A stretch of DNA of 64,000 nucleotides from Olivibacter sp036959255 (GCF_036959255.1 NZ_JAWMTI010000002.1:248001-312000); one strand, 5' to 3'; counted from the stretch's first letter, positions 53,018 through 60,844 are shown. Program-made: numbers and translations. The notes: a model not told the origin generated them from the letters alone.

Positions 53018-54487
53018 ATGCTTCCCTACAAAAACTTACTTCTTATAAAAAAAAACAGTCAAGTTGCTGTTTTTCGGCAAATCGCCACTCAGTTTATTGG
53101 TCTTATACAGGAGGAAAAGCTGTTACCTGGCACAGAGCTGCCCAGCACACGTGCGCTTGCTTTCGATTTAGCCTTGCACCGTAAAACGATCATGGCCGCT
53201 TATAATACGCTGGTCGCTGAAGACTGGATTGAAAGTTTACCACGCAAGGGCTATATCGTGTCACCAAGATTACCGGAAGTAAGGCCCAGATCTTATCACG
53301 CCAATCGCTTGGCATCCTATCAATCAGCACCCGGTTTTATGTTTAAAACCCTGGAAAATTTTACCTATCCCCCATCATCCATAAGAAATGCCAATCTTAT
53401 TATAGATGATGGTTTTCCTGATATAGAATTGCTTCCAAAAGAAGCTATGCTCAATGAGTATAGACGTGTGCTACATAAAACTGATCTGAAAAAACTCAAT
53501 TCCGGCTGGGATCCAGAGGGTACACCCGATTTCAGAATCGCATTATGTGAATTTCTGAACCAGACAAGAGGGCTCGATATTCAGACAGCGAATCTACTTA
53601 CCACCCGGGGAGCGCAGATGGCCATTTACCTGGCAGCCTCCCTTATTGTTCAGCCGGGCGATAAAGTCGTTGTCAGTGATCCCTGTTACTTCTTCGCAAC
53701 AAAAGCTTTCGAACAGTTAGGCGTAGAGCTAATTGCCGTGCCCGTTGATGAACACGGTATGTGTACAGATATCGTGGAAGACATACTCAGCAAGCACGTC
53801 ATTAAATTGCTATATGTTATTCCTCATCACCATCATCCCACCACCGTCACCATGAGCACCGAGCGCCGAAATCATTTGCTCCGCTTGATAAGAGACTATC
53901 GCTTAGCCGTCATTGAAGATGATTACGATTACGATTTTCAATTTCAATATGATCCCTACTTACCCTTAGCAAGCGGTGATCATGATGGAAATATCATTTA
54001 CATTGGATCATTGACCAAAGTACTCGGAACGCCCTTTAGATTGGGTTATATGGTTGCTGCTGAAAATTTTATCAAAGCGGCGGCTGAATGGCGGATTCTC
54101 ATAGACTTAAGAGGTGATGTATTTATGGAGCACGTAGTTGCGGGTCTTATTAGAAACGGCGAGCTGACAAGATTGATACAAAAAGCAAATAAATTATACC
54201 GGGAACGGTGTCACTTTTTGGCTGATCTTGTTCACACCAAATTGGGGGATGTCGTGGATTTCAAAAGACCGAATGGGGGGATGGCCTTGTGGCTGCAATT
54301 TCCCAAAGACTTCCCCTTGCAAAAGATTATAAAAAAATCGCTGTCGCTGGGACTTGGAATCGCCGGAAGCACCTATACGCCAGAGACAAACGTTAGTTAT
54401 AACGCGTTTCGTTTTGGTTTTGCTTCGCAGCATGAAGACGCCTTGGAAAAAGCTGTCGAAATTTTTTGTCGATCTTTTTCGCGATGA
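53018..54487 (+). CDS. MocR-type regulator (GntR HTH fused to class-I aminotransferase domain)
   Basis: A 489-residue PdxR/MocR-family protein. The winged HTH (about 13-80) has TELPSTRALAFDLALHRKTIMAAYNTLVAEDWIES. The PLP-binding aminotransferase fold (about 125-480) has YVIPHHHHPTTVTMSTERR, IEDDYDYDFQF and the Schiff-base Lys in GSLTKVLGTPFRLGYM. Such proteins sense PLP-amino-acid adducts or pyridoxal and control vitamin B6, taurine or GABA genes. No cognate PdxST or aminotransferase gene is adjacent, so the target is unknown. Converges with the LysR gene. Confidence 0.94.
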   Translation: MLPYKNLLLIKKNSQVAVFRQIATQFIGLIQEEKLLPGTELPSTRALAFDLALHRKTIMAAYNTLVAEDWIESLPRKGYIVSPRLPEVRPRSYHANRLASYQSAPGFMFKTLENFTYPPSSIRNANLIIDDGFPDIELLPKEAMLNEYRRVLHKTDLKKLNSGWDPEGTPDFRIALCEFLNQTRGLDIQTANLLTTRGAQMAIYLAASLIVQPGDKVVVSDPCYFFATKAFEQLGVELIAVPVDEHGMCTDIVEDILSKHVIKLLYVIPHHHHPTTVTMSTERRNHLLRLIRDYRLAVIEDDYDYDFQFQYDPYLPLASGDHDGNIIYIGSLTKVLGTPFRLGYMVAAENFIKAAAEWRILIDLRGDVFMEHVVAGLIRNGELTRLIQKANKLYRERCHFLADLVHTKLGDVVDFKRPNGGMALWLQFPKDFPLQKIIKKSLSLGLGIAGSTYTPETNVSYNAFRFGFASQHEDALEKAVEIFCRSFSR

Positions 54488-54526
54488 CGAATGATGAGCA
54501 GAAAGTTCATCCTTTCCTGATACTAT

Positions 54527-55420
54527 TCACAGGGTTGGCCCGAGCCGCTCGAACGACTTATCTTTATACATATCAATAAAGACTTGCATCAACTTCGACG
54601 GCCGTCGGTTATTTCGTGCAATAAGAACCGTTATCATCGTTCCGAGCGACTTGCTCAGGGTGAAGGTTTTAATATTTCTAGAAGCGTAATAAGCGCTAAT
54701 TATTTGCGCCGGCAGGAGGCTGATTCCGAGACCTGCCTCCACAAAATTGATAATGCCCTCAATGGAATTCACAACAATAGGCTTATACTGCACAATCCCC
54801 TTTGCACTTAACAACGATTCAAGCCGCTCCCGGAATACACATCCCTGATCAAATACAATGATTTTAGGAGCTAACTGCCGACTCAATTCGGACGACAAGG
54901 AAGTTGCCTCTCCCCTCGCCAGGATAACCAATTGCTCCTCATGAATAGGTTCCTGTTGTAGACCCGAAATGCTAATAGGGCCTGTAACAAAAGCTGCATC
55001 CAGCTTATAGTCCAACACATCCTGAATCAATTCCGGTCGCATGGCCGATTTAAATTCCAATTCCACATGGGGATAAGCCGCACCGAAATCACGAAGAATC
55101 TTGGGTACGCGAAGTGCCATGGTTGTTTCGATACAGCCTATTTTTAGCGATCCGGTCAGCACGTCCATGTTTTTGATTTCTCTTTTTGCTTCCTCCAATA
55201 GCTGTGAAATCTGCTTAGCATAGTGCATCAACACCTCGCCCGCAGGTGTCAGGGATACCCGCTTCGCATTGCGTTCAAAAAGTGGCGCCCCAAATTCTTC
55301 TTCCAAGCTGCGAATTCGTGCAGTTACATTCGACTGGACCGTAAACATAACTTCCGCCGCCCGTGTAAAGCTGCTGTGTGATGCCACTGCTTCAAATATC
55401 TTCAGATCATTACTGTTCAT
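54527..55420 (-). CDS. LysR-family transcriptional regulator
   Basis: A 297-residue regulator. The N-terminal winged HTH (about 1-60) has FEAVASHSSFTRAAEVMFTVQSNVTARIRSLEEEFGAPLFER, and the periplasmic-binding-protein-like effector domain (about 90-295) has GSLKIGCIETTMALRVPKIL. It is divergent from the alpha/beta hydrolase, and the 90-base gap carries a 9-bp inverted repeat of T-N11-A type. It should activate the hydrolase with a small co-inducer and repress itself. Confidence 0.94.
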   Translation of the reverse strand: MNSNDLKIFEAVASHSSFTRAAEVMFTVQSNVTARIRSLEEEFGAPLFERNAKRVSLTPAGEVLMHYAKQISQLLEEAKREIKNMDVLTGSLKIGCIETTMALRVPKILRDFGAAYPHVELEFKSAMRPELIQDVLDYKLDAAFVTGPISISGLQQEPIHEEQLVILARGEATSLSSELSRQLAPKIIVFDQGCVFRERLESLLSAKGIVQYKPIVVNSIEGIINFVEAGLGISLLPAQIISAYYASRNIKTFTLSKSLGTMITVLIARNNRRPSKLMQVFIDMYKDKSFERLGPTL

Positions 55421-55434
55421 GTATCACAAATAAT

Positions 55435-55457
55435 GATTTATAAAATCGTTATAAATC
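55435..55457. promoter_or_regulatory. LysR-type operator between divergent genes
   Basis: GATTTATAA (55435-55443) and TTATAAATC (55449-55457) are perfect inverted arms with a five-base spacer. The sequence contains the T-N11-A pattern of LysR recognition sites and lies 15 bases upstream of the LysR start. Confidence 0.65.
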
Positions 55458-55482
55458 GTTTTTAATAATCAAATATCTGAAA

Positions 55483-55490
55483 TAATTTTG
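55483..55490 (+). promoter_or_regulatory. Candidate -7 element of the alpha/beta hydrolase gene
   Basis: TAATTTTG matches TAnnTTTG exactly, 20 bases before the ATG at 55511 and 25 bases after the LysR-type operator. No clear -33 TTTG is seen, as expected of an activator-dependent promoter. Confidence 0.45.
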
Positions 55491-55510
55491 GATAGACAAA
55501 ACGATAGCAT

Positions 55511-56380
55511 ATGAAAACAAATCTGATTCATCATAGGAACCTGAACGTCCAGGGCCTTCATATTTTTTACCGCGAGGCAGGCCCAATGGAAGCACCAATT
55601 TTATTACTGTTGCATGGTTATCCCACCTCTTCACATATGTTTCGGCACTTGATCCCGATTCTTGCTACCCGTTATCATGTGATCGCTCCGGACCTTCCGG
55701 GCTTTGGTTATTCCGATGCACCTGATCGCATTGAATTCACCTATACTTTCAACAATTTGGCAAAAACGATGCAATCCTTCATCAATGCCTTAAACCTCCA
55801 AAGATTTGCGCTATACGTATTTGATTATGGTGCGCCTACCGGTTACCGTTTAGCCCTTTCCAATCCTGAAAAAATTACCGGTATCATATCACAAAATGGC
55901 AATGCCTATACAGAAGGTTTAGGTCCCGATTGGAGTCCAATTCAAAAATATTGGAAAGACGACACCCAAGCGAACCGCGATGCATTGAGGGGATTTGTCA
56001 CATTAGAAGGAACCAAATTCCAGTATCTGAGCGGCGTAACCGATACCAGCTTGGTTGCGCCGGAATCCTACACCCTCGACCAGTATTTTCTCGATCGTCG
56101 GGGATCCGATGAAATACAGCTCGATCTTTTAAGGGATTACAAGAACAACATTGCCTTATATCCACAATTTCAGGAATATTTCAGAACCTATCAACCCAAG
56201 CTTTTAGCTGTTTGGGGAAACAAGGATCCCTTCTTTCTGCCAGCCGGTGCTGAAGCCTATAAGAGGGATATACCCGATGCGTTGGTGAAATTCTATGACA
56301 CAGGGCACTTTGCACTGGAAACGCATGTCGATGAGATCGGTGCAGCTATTTTAGCCTTCATGGATAGCGTACCCCGATAA
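55511..56380 (+). CDS. Alpha/beta hydrolase of the haloalkane dehalogenase/epoxide hydrolase type
   Basis: A 289-residue hydrolase. The oxyanion motif LLLHGYPTSSHMFRHL (about 35-50) and APDLPGFGYSDAPD come first. The nucleophile elbow is VFDYGAPTGYRLAL, giving an Asp nucleophile and not Ser. His is in DTGHFALETH. An Asp nucleophile places it with epoxide hydrolases, fluoroacetate or haloalkane dehalogenases. No signal peptide. It is followed after 34 bases by a DUF1348 gene on the same strand, suggesting a two-gene catabolic or detoxifying unit under the divergent LysR. Confidence 0.9.
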   Translation: MKTNLIHHRNLNVQGLHIFYREAGPMEAPILLLLHGYPTSSHMFRHLIPILATRYHVIAPDLPGFGYSDAPDRIEFTYTFNNLAKTMQSFINALNLQRFALYVFDYGAPTGYRLALSNPEKITGIISQNGNAYTEGLGPDWSPIQKYWKDDTQANRDALRGFVTLEGTKFQYLSGVTDTSLVAPESYTLDQYFLDRRGSDEIQLDLLRDYKNNIALYPQFQEYFRTYQPKLLAVWGNKDPFFLPAGAEAYKRDIPDALVKFYDTGHFALETHVDEIGAAILAFMDSVPR

Positions 56381-56414
56381 TCAACTTAAAATAGGTACAA
56401 TGAATTGAATCTCT

Positions 56415-56825
56415 ATGGAACCAAAACACCCATTACCTCCCTTTAGCTATGAAACTGCACGTCAAAAAGTGCAGTTAGCAGAAGACGCCTGGAATAGTCG
56501 AAACCCCGAAAAAGTGAGCCTGGCCTACACCATCGATACGATATGGCGCAATCGATCCACATTCATTAACGGTCGAGAAGAAGTAAAAGCGTTTCTTACC
56601 CAAAAGTGGGAACGCGAATTGGATTATAAGCTTAAAAAAGAACTCTGGAGCTTTCACGAAAATCGTATTGCTGTACGTTTTGAATATGAATGGCATGATG
56701 CAACGGAACAATGGTACCGAAGTTATGGAAATGAAATGTGGGAATTTGATGAAAATGGCTTGATGCAAAAACGCTACGCCAGTATCAATGATGTGAAAAT
56801 CAACGCCTCGGAACGGTATCTTTAA
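56415..56825 (+). CDS. DUF1348 / SnoaL-like NTF2-fold protein
   Basis: A 136-residue protein of the NTF2-like DUF1348 family: PPFSYETARQKVQLAEDAWNSRNPEKVSLAYT at the start, IWRNRSTFINGREEVKAFLTQKWERELDYKLKKELWSF in the middle and GNEMWEFDENGLMQKRYASIND at the end. The biochemical role of the family is unclear. It forms a likely operon with the upstream hydrolase. It is intact at the usual length. Confidence 0.93.
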   Translation: MEPKHPLPPFSYETARQKVQLAEDAWNSRNPEKVSLAYTIDTIWRNRSTFINGREEVKAFLTQKWERELDYKLKKELWSFHENRIAVRFEYEWHDATEQWYRSYGNEMWEFDENGLMQKRYASINDVKINASERYL

Positions 56826-56840
56826 AGTATTCCGCGATAT

Positions 56841-57046
56841 TAGTTGAAAGACTGTCGAAACTCCAAGGGGCTCTGCTGGGTCTTTGCTTTAAATAATTTA
56901 CTGAATGACTGTGCATGTTCAAAGCCGAAGGCATAAGCGATTTCACTTACCGACAAGTCGGTGGATGCTGTGGCTTTTCAAGCCCGGCCAACCGATGCCC
57001 TTCTGTAATGGATTTTATTCGATAAGGTGTTGCCTTTGCCATAAAA
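56841..57046 (-). pseudogene. Decayed C-terminus of an AraC-family regulator
   Basis: Reading leftward, the last about 40 codons encode SVSEIAYAFGFEHAQSFSKLF and end at TAA 56841-56843. This is nearly the same as the end of the AraC protein at 44523 (SVSEIAYDLGFEHPQSFSKLF). Upstream, an in-frame TGA (56978-56980) and loss of similarity show the gene is broken. There is no start or N-terminal domain. It is a remnant, not a functional regulator. Confidence 0.8.
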
Positions 57047-57057
57047 AGTTTGTTTTT

Positions 57058-57285
57058 TCAGTTCTTAAATGGATACTTCAACCAGATCATGACCAAAGGC
57101 ATAATCAAAAAAGGGATTTCAATCAATGCGATCCTTACATTTCCCGCATTTAAGGCCAATGCCATAATGAGGACGATCGACAGGGCATTCAGTAAATTTC
57201 CAAGGAAAAAAGTTTTTGGAAACAATAATAAAAAACCGATTAGAATGACCGCTATTCCAAATACCGGAACATGCTTGCTTATCCG
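57058..57285 (-). pseudogene. Fragment of a small membrane protein, fused out of frame to a DUF2147 piece
   Basis: Leftward frame with three hydrophobic segments: VFGIAVILIGFLLLFPKTFF, NLLNALSIVLIMALALN, IALIEIPFLIMPLVMIW. It resembles the C-terminal helices of a DoxX-like or similar four-helix protein. The frame remains open to an ATG at 57387, but its first about 35 residues are the out-of-frame reading of the DUF2147 fragment, so the apparent 109-aa gene is a chimera made by deletion. Could still be translated from an internal start, which I cannot exclude. Confidence 0.45.
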
Positions 57286-57450
57286 GATTCTTCGAATCCT
57301 TTTTCGGTGTTTTGCCATCTGCTTCAAACATCGTTGAAGCCCACAATAACTTTCCGAAATATTCATCTCCTGATTTATAAAACTCAAATTTAAGCTTTAC
57401 ATCTGAATCTAGTTTAAAGTAAAGAAAGGTTATGGTTCGTATACTGTCCT
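57275..57450 (-). pseudogene. DUF2147 protein fragment
   Basis: A leftward frame, with no ATG at its beginning, gives KLKFEFYKSGDEYFGKLLWA and then KTPKKDSKNPDKQ. The pattern EFYKxGDxYFGKxxW...DxKNPD is that of DUF2147 periplasmic proteins. The signal peptide and everything after NPDKQ, where the family continues with RxRPLxG, are missing. The reading changes at about 57275, where the membrane-protein fragment starts in another frame. Confidence 0.55.
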
Positions 57451-57451
57451 C

Positions 57452-57802
57452 TTAAGAATTCCGAATCAGGGTTTCCAGTTCATTCCGATTCGCTTCTCCC
57501 CACCGGGCCGTATGCTCAATTACCGGAATCAACGTTTGTCCAAGCGGTGTCAGCGCATATTCCACTTTAAAAGGTTTCTCCTCAAATACTGTCTTAACGA
57601 GAATTCCATGCGACACCAGTTGCGCGAGTTGTTGGTCCAGAAGTCGGCGCGAAGCACCCGATAAGGTGCGGTGCAATGCCCCCGGTCGATTAATTCCCCC
57701 GTATATACACCATATCAGATTAATCTTCCATTTGCCACTCATGACCTCCATAAACAAATGAAGCCCGCATTCCAATCGAACTGGAAGTTTACGTTCGTAC
57801 AT
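57452..57802 (-). CDS. HxlR-family transcriptional regulator
   Basis: A 116-residue winged-helix regulator starting at ATG 57802 (MYERKLPVRLECGLHLFMEV). Longer in-frame starts reach into the divergent promoter region and are rejected. The family core GKWKINLIWCIYGGINRPGALHRTLSGASRRLLDQQLAQLV and the wing EEKPFKVEYALTPLGQTLIPVI are clear. It is divergent from the aldo/keto reductase at 57921, with a 20-bp perfect palindrome in the gap. HxlR proteins often sense electrophiles or quinones through cysteines (here Cys in RLECGLH). Confidence 0.93.
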   Translation of the reverse strand: MYERKLPVRLECGLHLFMEVMSGKWKINLIWCIYGGINRPGALHRTLSGASRRLLDQQLAQLVSHGILVKTVFEEKPFKVEYALTPLGQTLIPVIEHTARWGEANRNELETLIRNS

Positions 57803-57837
57803 ACGACAAATATAGGTCATCTCTGCGTCAAACCCAA

Positions 57838-57857
57838 TACGGCTAAATTTAGCCGTA
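57838..57857. promoter_or_regulatory. 20-bp perfect palindrome, HxlR operator candidate
   Basis: TACGGCTAAATTTAGCCGTA is its own reverse complement. It lies immediately upstream of the candidate -33 element of the aldo/keto reductase and 36 bases before the HxlR start, fitting control of both divergent genes. Confidence 0.75.
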
Positions 57858-57858
57858 C

Positions 57859-57889
57859 TTGATTTCAATCTTATCCCTGACTTACTTTG
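57859..57889 (+). promoter_or_regulatory. Candidate promoter of the aldo/keto reductase at 57921
   Basis: TTG (57859-57861) and, after 20 bases, TTACTTTG (57882-57889), one base off TAnnTTTG. The ATG is 31 bases further. The palindrome at 57838-57857 abuts it. Confidence 0.45.
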
Positions 57890-57920
57890 AGTCGTTAAAC
57901 TTTTGATAAAAAGCAAAAAG

Positions 57921-58886
57921 ATGAAATATCAACTATTTGGAACACAAAGCGGACTACCCGTTAGTCAACTGATTATGGGGGGTGCCATGTTTGGAAATCG
58001 TTCAGGCTATGGATCAACGCAGGCAGACGCGACGGCTATGCTTTCAGCCTATGCCAATGCAGGAGGCAACTTCATCGACGTAGCTGATTTGTATCAGCAG
58101 GGCGAAGCGGAAGAGATTGTTGGAAACTTCATTCGCCAAAACCGCCACGATTTCATCATCTGTACGAAATACACCAGGTCATCCCTAAAAGAACCTTCGG
58201 CGGCCAATTCCGGAAATCATCGTAAATCAATGCGTCAGGCGGTTGAAGCCAGTCTCAAGCGCCTTGGAACCGATTTCATTGACATTTACATGCCGCACTA
58301 CGATGATGGTATGACACCGCTTTCGGAAATCGCCCGTGGTTTGGAAGACCTGATTCAGTCAGGGAAAATCCTCTATGCAGGTTTGGCCAATTTTCCTGCT
58401 TGGAAAGTCGCCATTATCGCCAAAGAGATTCAATTGACCGCAGTTCAGTATGAATATAATCTAACGCAAAGAGCCGCAGAGCGTGAGCTTGCTCCGATGG
58501 CCGAACATATTGGCTTGGGTGTTATGTCTTACTCACCCCTTGCAGGTGGCTTATTGACCGGCAAATATCGCACGGGTTCACTCGGACGTCTCAGCACATC
58601 CATTGCAGAAAATGAAGATAGCCGTCAGGCAGATAACATCCTTGATATGCTTGAAACAATCGCAGCAGAAAAGGATGCAAACCCATCGCAAGTGGCACTT
58701 AGTTGGGTCTTAAGCAAAAATGTATTCCCTATCATCGGTGCCAGAACAATGGAACAGCTTCTTTCTAGTTTAGAATCGATTCATGTAAATCTGTCGGATG
58801 ATCATCTCAGGAAGTTGGATGATGCCAGTAAGATCGAGCTGGCCTATCCGCACGAATTACTTCAACGCGTTCAAAAAAGATATTAA
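57921..58886 (+). CDS. Aldo/keto reductase
   Basis: A 321-residue AKR started at ATG 57921 (MKYQLFGTQSGLPVSQL). An in-frame TTG at 57903 is discarded. The tetrad is visible: Asp/Tyr in FIDVADLYQQGEAEE, Lys in FIICTKYTRS, and His in DIYMPHYDDG. The NADPH end is FPIIGARTMEQLLSSL. It reduces aldehydes or ketones. The divergent HxlR gene and palindrome indicate electrophile-induced expression. Its gene ends at a strong terminator. Confidence 0.93.
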   Translation: MKYQLFGTQSGLPVSQLIMGGAMFGNRSGYGSTQADATAMLSAYANAGGNFIDVADLYQQGEAEEIVGNFIRQNRHDFIICTKYTRSSLKEPSAANSGNHRKSMRQAVEASLKRLGTDFIDIYMPHYDDGMTPLSEIARGLEDLIQSGKILYAGLANFPAWKVAIIAKEIQLTAVQYEYNLTQRAAERELAPMAEHIGLGVMSYSPLAGGLLTGKYRTGSLGRLSTSIAENEDSRQADNILDMLETIAAEKDANPSQVALSWVLSKNVFPIIGARTMEQLLSSLESIHVNLSDDHLRKLDDASKIELAYPHELLQRVQKRY

Positions 58887-58905
58887 AAATCATTTTTGAC
58901 AAATT

Positions 58906-58944
58906 AAACCCCGGTTTTGAGCGAGATCTTGAAACCGGGGTTTT
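58906..58944 (+). terminator. Strong rho-independent terminator
   Basis: AAACCCCGGTTT (58906-58917) pairs with AAACCGGGGTTT (58932-58943) around a 14-base loop, followed by TC. A perfect 12-bp stem, able to work in both directions. Confidence 0.88.
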
Positions 58945-58992
58945 CGCAAAATCAAAAACAAGCCGAACATTCCGTAAAATTTTTAAAAAAAA

Positions 58993-59023
58993 TTGCACGT
59001 ATACAAACGAGTAATTAAATTTG
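58993..59023 (+). promoter_or_regulatory. Promoter of the MarR-GNAT gene
   Basis: TTG (58993-58995) and TAAATTTG (59016-59023), the latter an exact TAnnTTTG match, with 20-base spacing. Transcription would start within or just after the palindrome at 59024-59037. Confidence 0.6.
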
Positions 59024-59037
59024 CATAACTAGTTATG
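59024..59037. promoter_or_regulatory. MarR-type operator over the transcription start
   Basis: CATAACTAGTTATG is a perfect 14-bp palindrome directly behind the -7 element, an ideal autorepression site for the MarR domain encoded downstream. Confidence 0.7.
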
Positions 59038-59091
59038 TATTTAGGTATATAGTTAACTTTTCTTAGTAAAACTAATTCAAAAAGTTGAGTG

Positions 59092-60102
59092 ATGGATTTT
59101 TTCAACAAAACAGGTAAAATGGCAATAGGCAGCAGGTTACGCCTATTAACGGCTAAAGTAACGGATGACGCTGCAAAAATATACGAGCTTTATAAAGTAG
59201 ACTTTTCTCCAAAATGGTTTCCGGTGTTCTTTGTATTATCTGAAGACGGAGAAAAAACCATTACCGAAATTGCAGAACAGATTGGGCATTCCCAGCCATC
59301 CGTTACCAAAATCATGAAGGAAATGACGAAAGCGGGACTGGTAAAAGATAATCTTAAATCGAAAGACAAACGTCGGAATGTGGCCAGGTTGACTACAAAA
59401 GGAGAAGAACTTGCATATCGCATCATCAAGGTACAAGGTGCTGATATCGATGCAGCTATTGATGGCATCATAGCAGAGGCCAACCATAATCTCTGGGAGG
59501 CACTCGCTGAATGGGAGTTTTTATTGGATCAAAAATCCTTATCAAAAAGGGTACAGGAACAAAAGAAACTGCGCGAAAGTAAGGATGTAAAAATCGTCGA
59601 ATATCATCCGAAATATCAATCGGCATTTAAAGCCCTCAACGAGGAATGGATATCCACTTACTTTGAAATGGAAGAGGCGGATCACAAGGCTTTAGATAAT
59701 CCTGAAGCCTATATTTTGAACAAAGGCGGAAAAATATTAATCGCACTTTATAAAGATGAACCCCTGGGGGTTTGCGCTTTGATAAAAATGGAAGATCCTC
59801 ATTATGATTTTGAGATGGCCAAAATGGCTGTATCTCCCAAAGCGCAAGGCAAGAACATCGGTTGGTTATTAGGACAAGCCATTATCGGCACAGCGGTGGC
59901 ATTAGGTGCATCCAAAATTTACCTGGAGAGCAATACCATACTCAAGCCTGCCATCAACTTGTATTATAAACTAGGCTTTCAAAAAATATCAGGGCATCCT
60001 ACCCCCTACCGACGGTGCAACATTCAAATGGAGCTTGATTTAAAAAAAAATAATATATCAAATAGGCGATTTTATGAATCGGAAGAGGCACACCCAGCAT
60101 AG
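59092..60102 (+). CDS. Fusion of MarR-family regulator and GNAT acetyltransferase
   Basis: A 336-residue two-domain protein from ATG 59092. The N-terminal MarR winged-helix domain (about 1-140) has EKTITEIAEQIGHSQPSVTKIMKEMTKAGLVKDNLKSKDKRRNVARLT. The C-terminal GNAT domain (about 165-315) has FEMAKMAVSPKAQGKNIGWLLGQAIIGTA, the acetyl-CoA loop (Q/R-x2-G-x-G/A variant QGKNIG). Similar HTH-GNAT fusions are known. The acetylated substrate is unknown. The palindrome at the promoter suggests autorepression, possibly modulated by the metabolite that the GNAT domain binds or acetylates. Confidence 0.92.
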   Translation: MDFFNKTGKMAIGSRLRLLTAKVTDDAAKIYELYKVDFSPKWFPVFFVLSEDGEKTITEIAEQIGHSQPSVTKIMKEMTKAGLVKDNLKSKDKRRNVARLTTKGEELAYRIIKVQGADIDAAIDGIIAEANHNLWEALAEWEFLLDQKSLSKRVQEQKKLRESKDVKIVEYHPKYQSAFKALNEEWISTYFEMEEADHKALDNPEAYILNKGGKILIALYKDEPLGVCALIKMEDPHYDFEMAKMAVSPKAQGKNIGWLLGQAIIGTAVALGASKIYLESNTILKPAINLYYKLGFQKISGHPTPYRRCNIQMELDLKKNNISNRRFYESEEAHPA

Positions 60103-60222
60103 CAAAAAAAACACGAAACGTACACAAAAGGCCACACTGAATACCAGTTATCGCTGTGATTTTCATCATTCCTGACTACAGGAAGCTCGCAAAATAAACC
60201 TTTTCTACAGGATCGTGTCAAA

Positions 60223-60269
60223 ACTAAAAGCGTCCTTAAGCTAGCGAAACCGGCTATAACGCTTTTAGT
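60223..60269 (+). repeat. Stem-loop in the leader of the gene at 60283
   Basis: ACTAAAAGCGT (60223-60233) pairs perfectly with ACGCTTTTAGT (60259-60269), and TAGC/GCTA pairs inside. It is located 14 bases before the ATG, so it may influence translation or mRNA stability. Confidence 0.6.
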
Positions 60270-60282
60270 AATTGGAGGAAAC

Positions 60283-60807
60283 ATGAAAAGAGCAATATTA
60301 TTGACAGTCGCCGTCTTCGCGATGATAATCGCGGGGCAGACGCAGGTACATGCACAACGTTACGAAAAGAACGATAAATATTGGGAGCGACGGAAGGAAG
60401 CCGATAAAAAACGTGATAAATACTATCGTGAACGTGACAAAAAGAGGGCAGAATACGCACGTGAACAAAGAAAGAGAGAAAAAGATTATTATCGCGAATC
60501 ATCAAAACGTCGCAAGGAATACCTAAAGGAACGACGCAAGCATGGGCTCCCTAGTTGGGCACTCGCACATCATTATGACGCAAGTCGCCATGTATATTTC
60601 CGCGATTACCGTACATTTTATGACCCTTATCGTGGTGGATATGTTTATTTAAATGGCGCAAATTGGCGTTTTTCTGCTGAAGTACCATCGTTCATGATCA
60701 ATGTCGACCTTGGTCGGGCCAATATTATGGTCGTAAAGGATATACCGATAAGCAGGCATCCCGAAGATTTCTATGATGATTACGATGATGATTATTGGGA
60801 TGATTAA
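60283..60807 (+). CDS. Exported charged-repeat protein of unknown function
   Basis: A 174-residue protein with a signal peptide (cut near residue 24, QVHAQR). Residues about 25-90 are a Lys/Arg/Glu/Tyr-rich region with repeating ERDKKR/REQRKREKDYYRE-type units, probably a charged single helix or coiled coil. Residues about 91-155 are Tyr-rich (DASRHVYFRDYRTFYDPYRGGYVYLNGANWRFS), and the tail is acidic (DDYDDDYWDD). Comparable small exported proteins occur in Bacteroidota without known function. A GGAGGA ribosome site precedes the start, and a terminator follows. Confidence 0.75.
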   Translation: MKRAILLTVAVFAMIIAGQTQVHAQRYEKNDKYWERRKEADKKRDKYYRERDKKRAEYAREQRKREKDYYRESSKRRKEYLKERRKHGLPSWALAHHYDASRHVYFRDYRTFYDPYRGGYVYLNGANWRFSAEVPSFMINVDLGRANIMVVKDIPISRHPEDFYDDYDDDYWDD

Positions 60808-60815
60808 ACATTTGC

Positions 60816-60844
60816 AAGCTGTTCAATTTTTGAACAGCTTTTTT
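60816..60844 (+). terminator. Rho-independent terminator
   Basis: AAGCTGTTC (60816-60824) pairs with GAACAGCTT (60832-60840) around AATTTTT, followed by a T run to 60844. Confidence 0.9.

Noticed and set aside
54488..54526. Terminator between convergent MocR and LysR genes
   Set aside because: No stem with a T run is visible in the 39-base gap.
57050..57337. 95-codon plus-strand frame
   Set aside because: It is the complement of the hydrophobic minus-strand fragment. Its composition (Ile/Phe/Lys/Asn-rich without pattern) looks like an antisense shadow.
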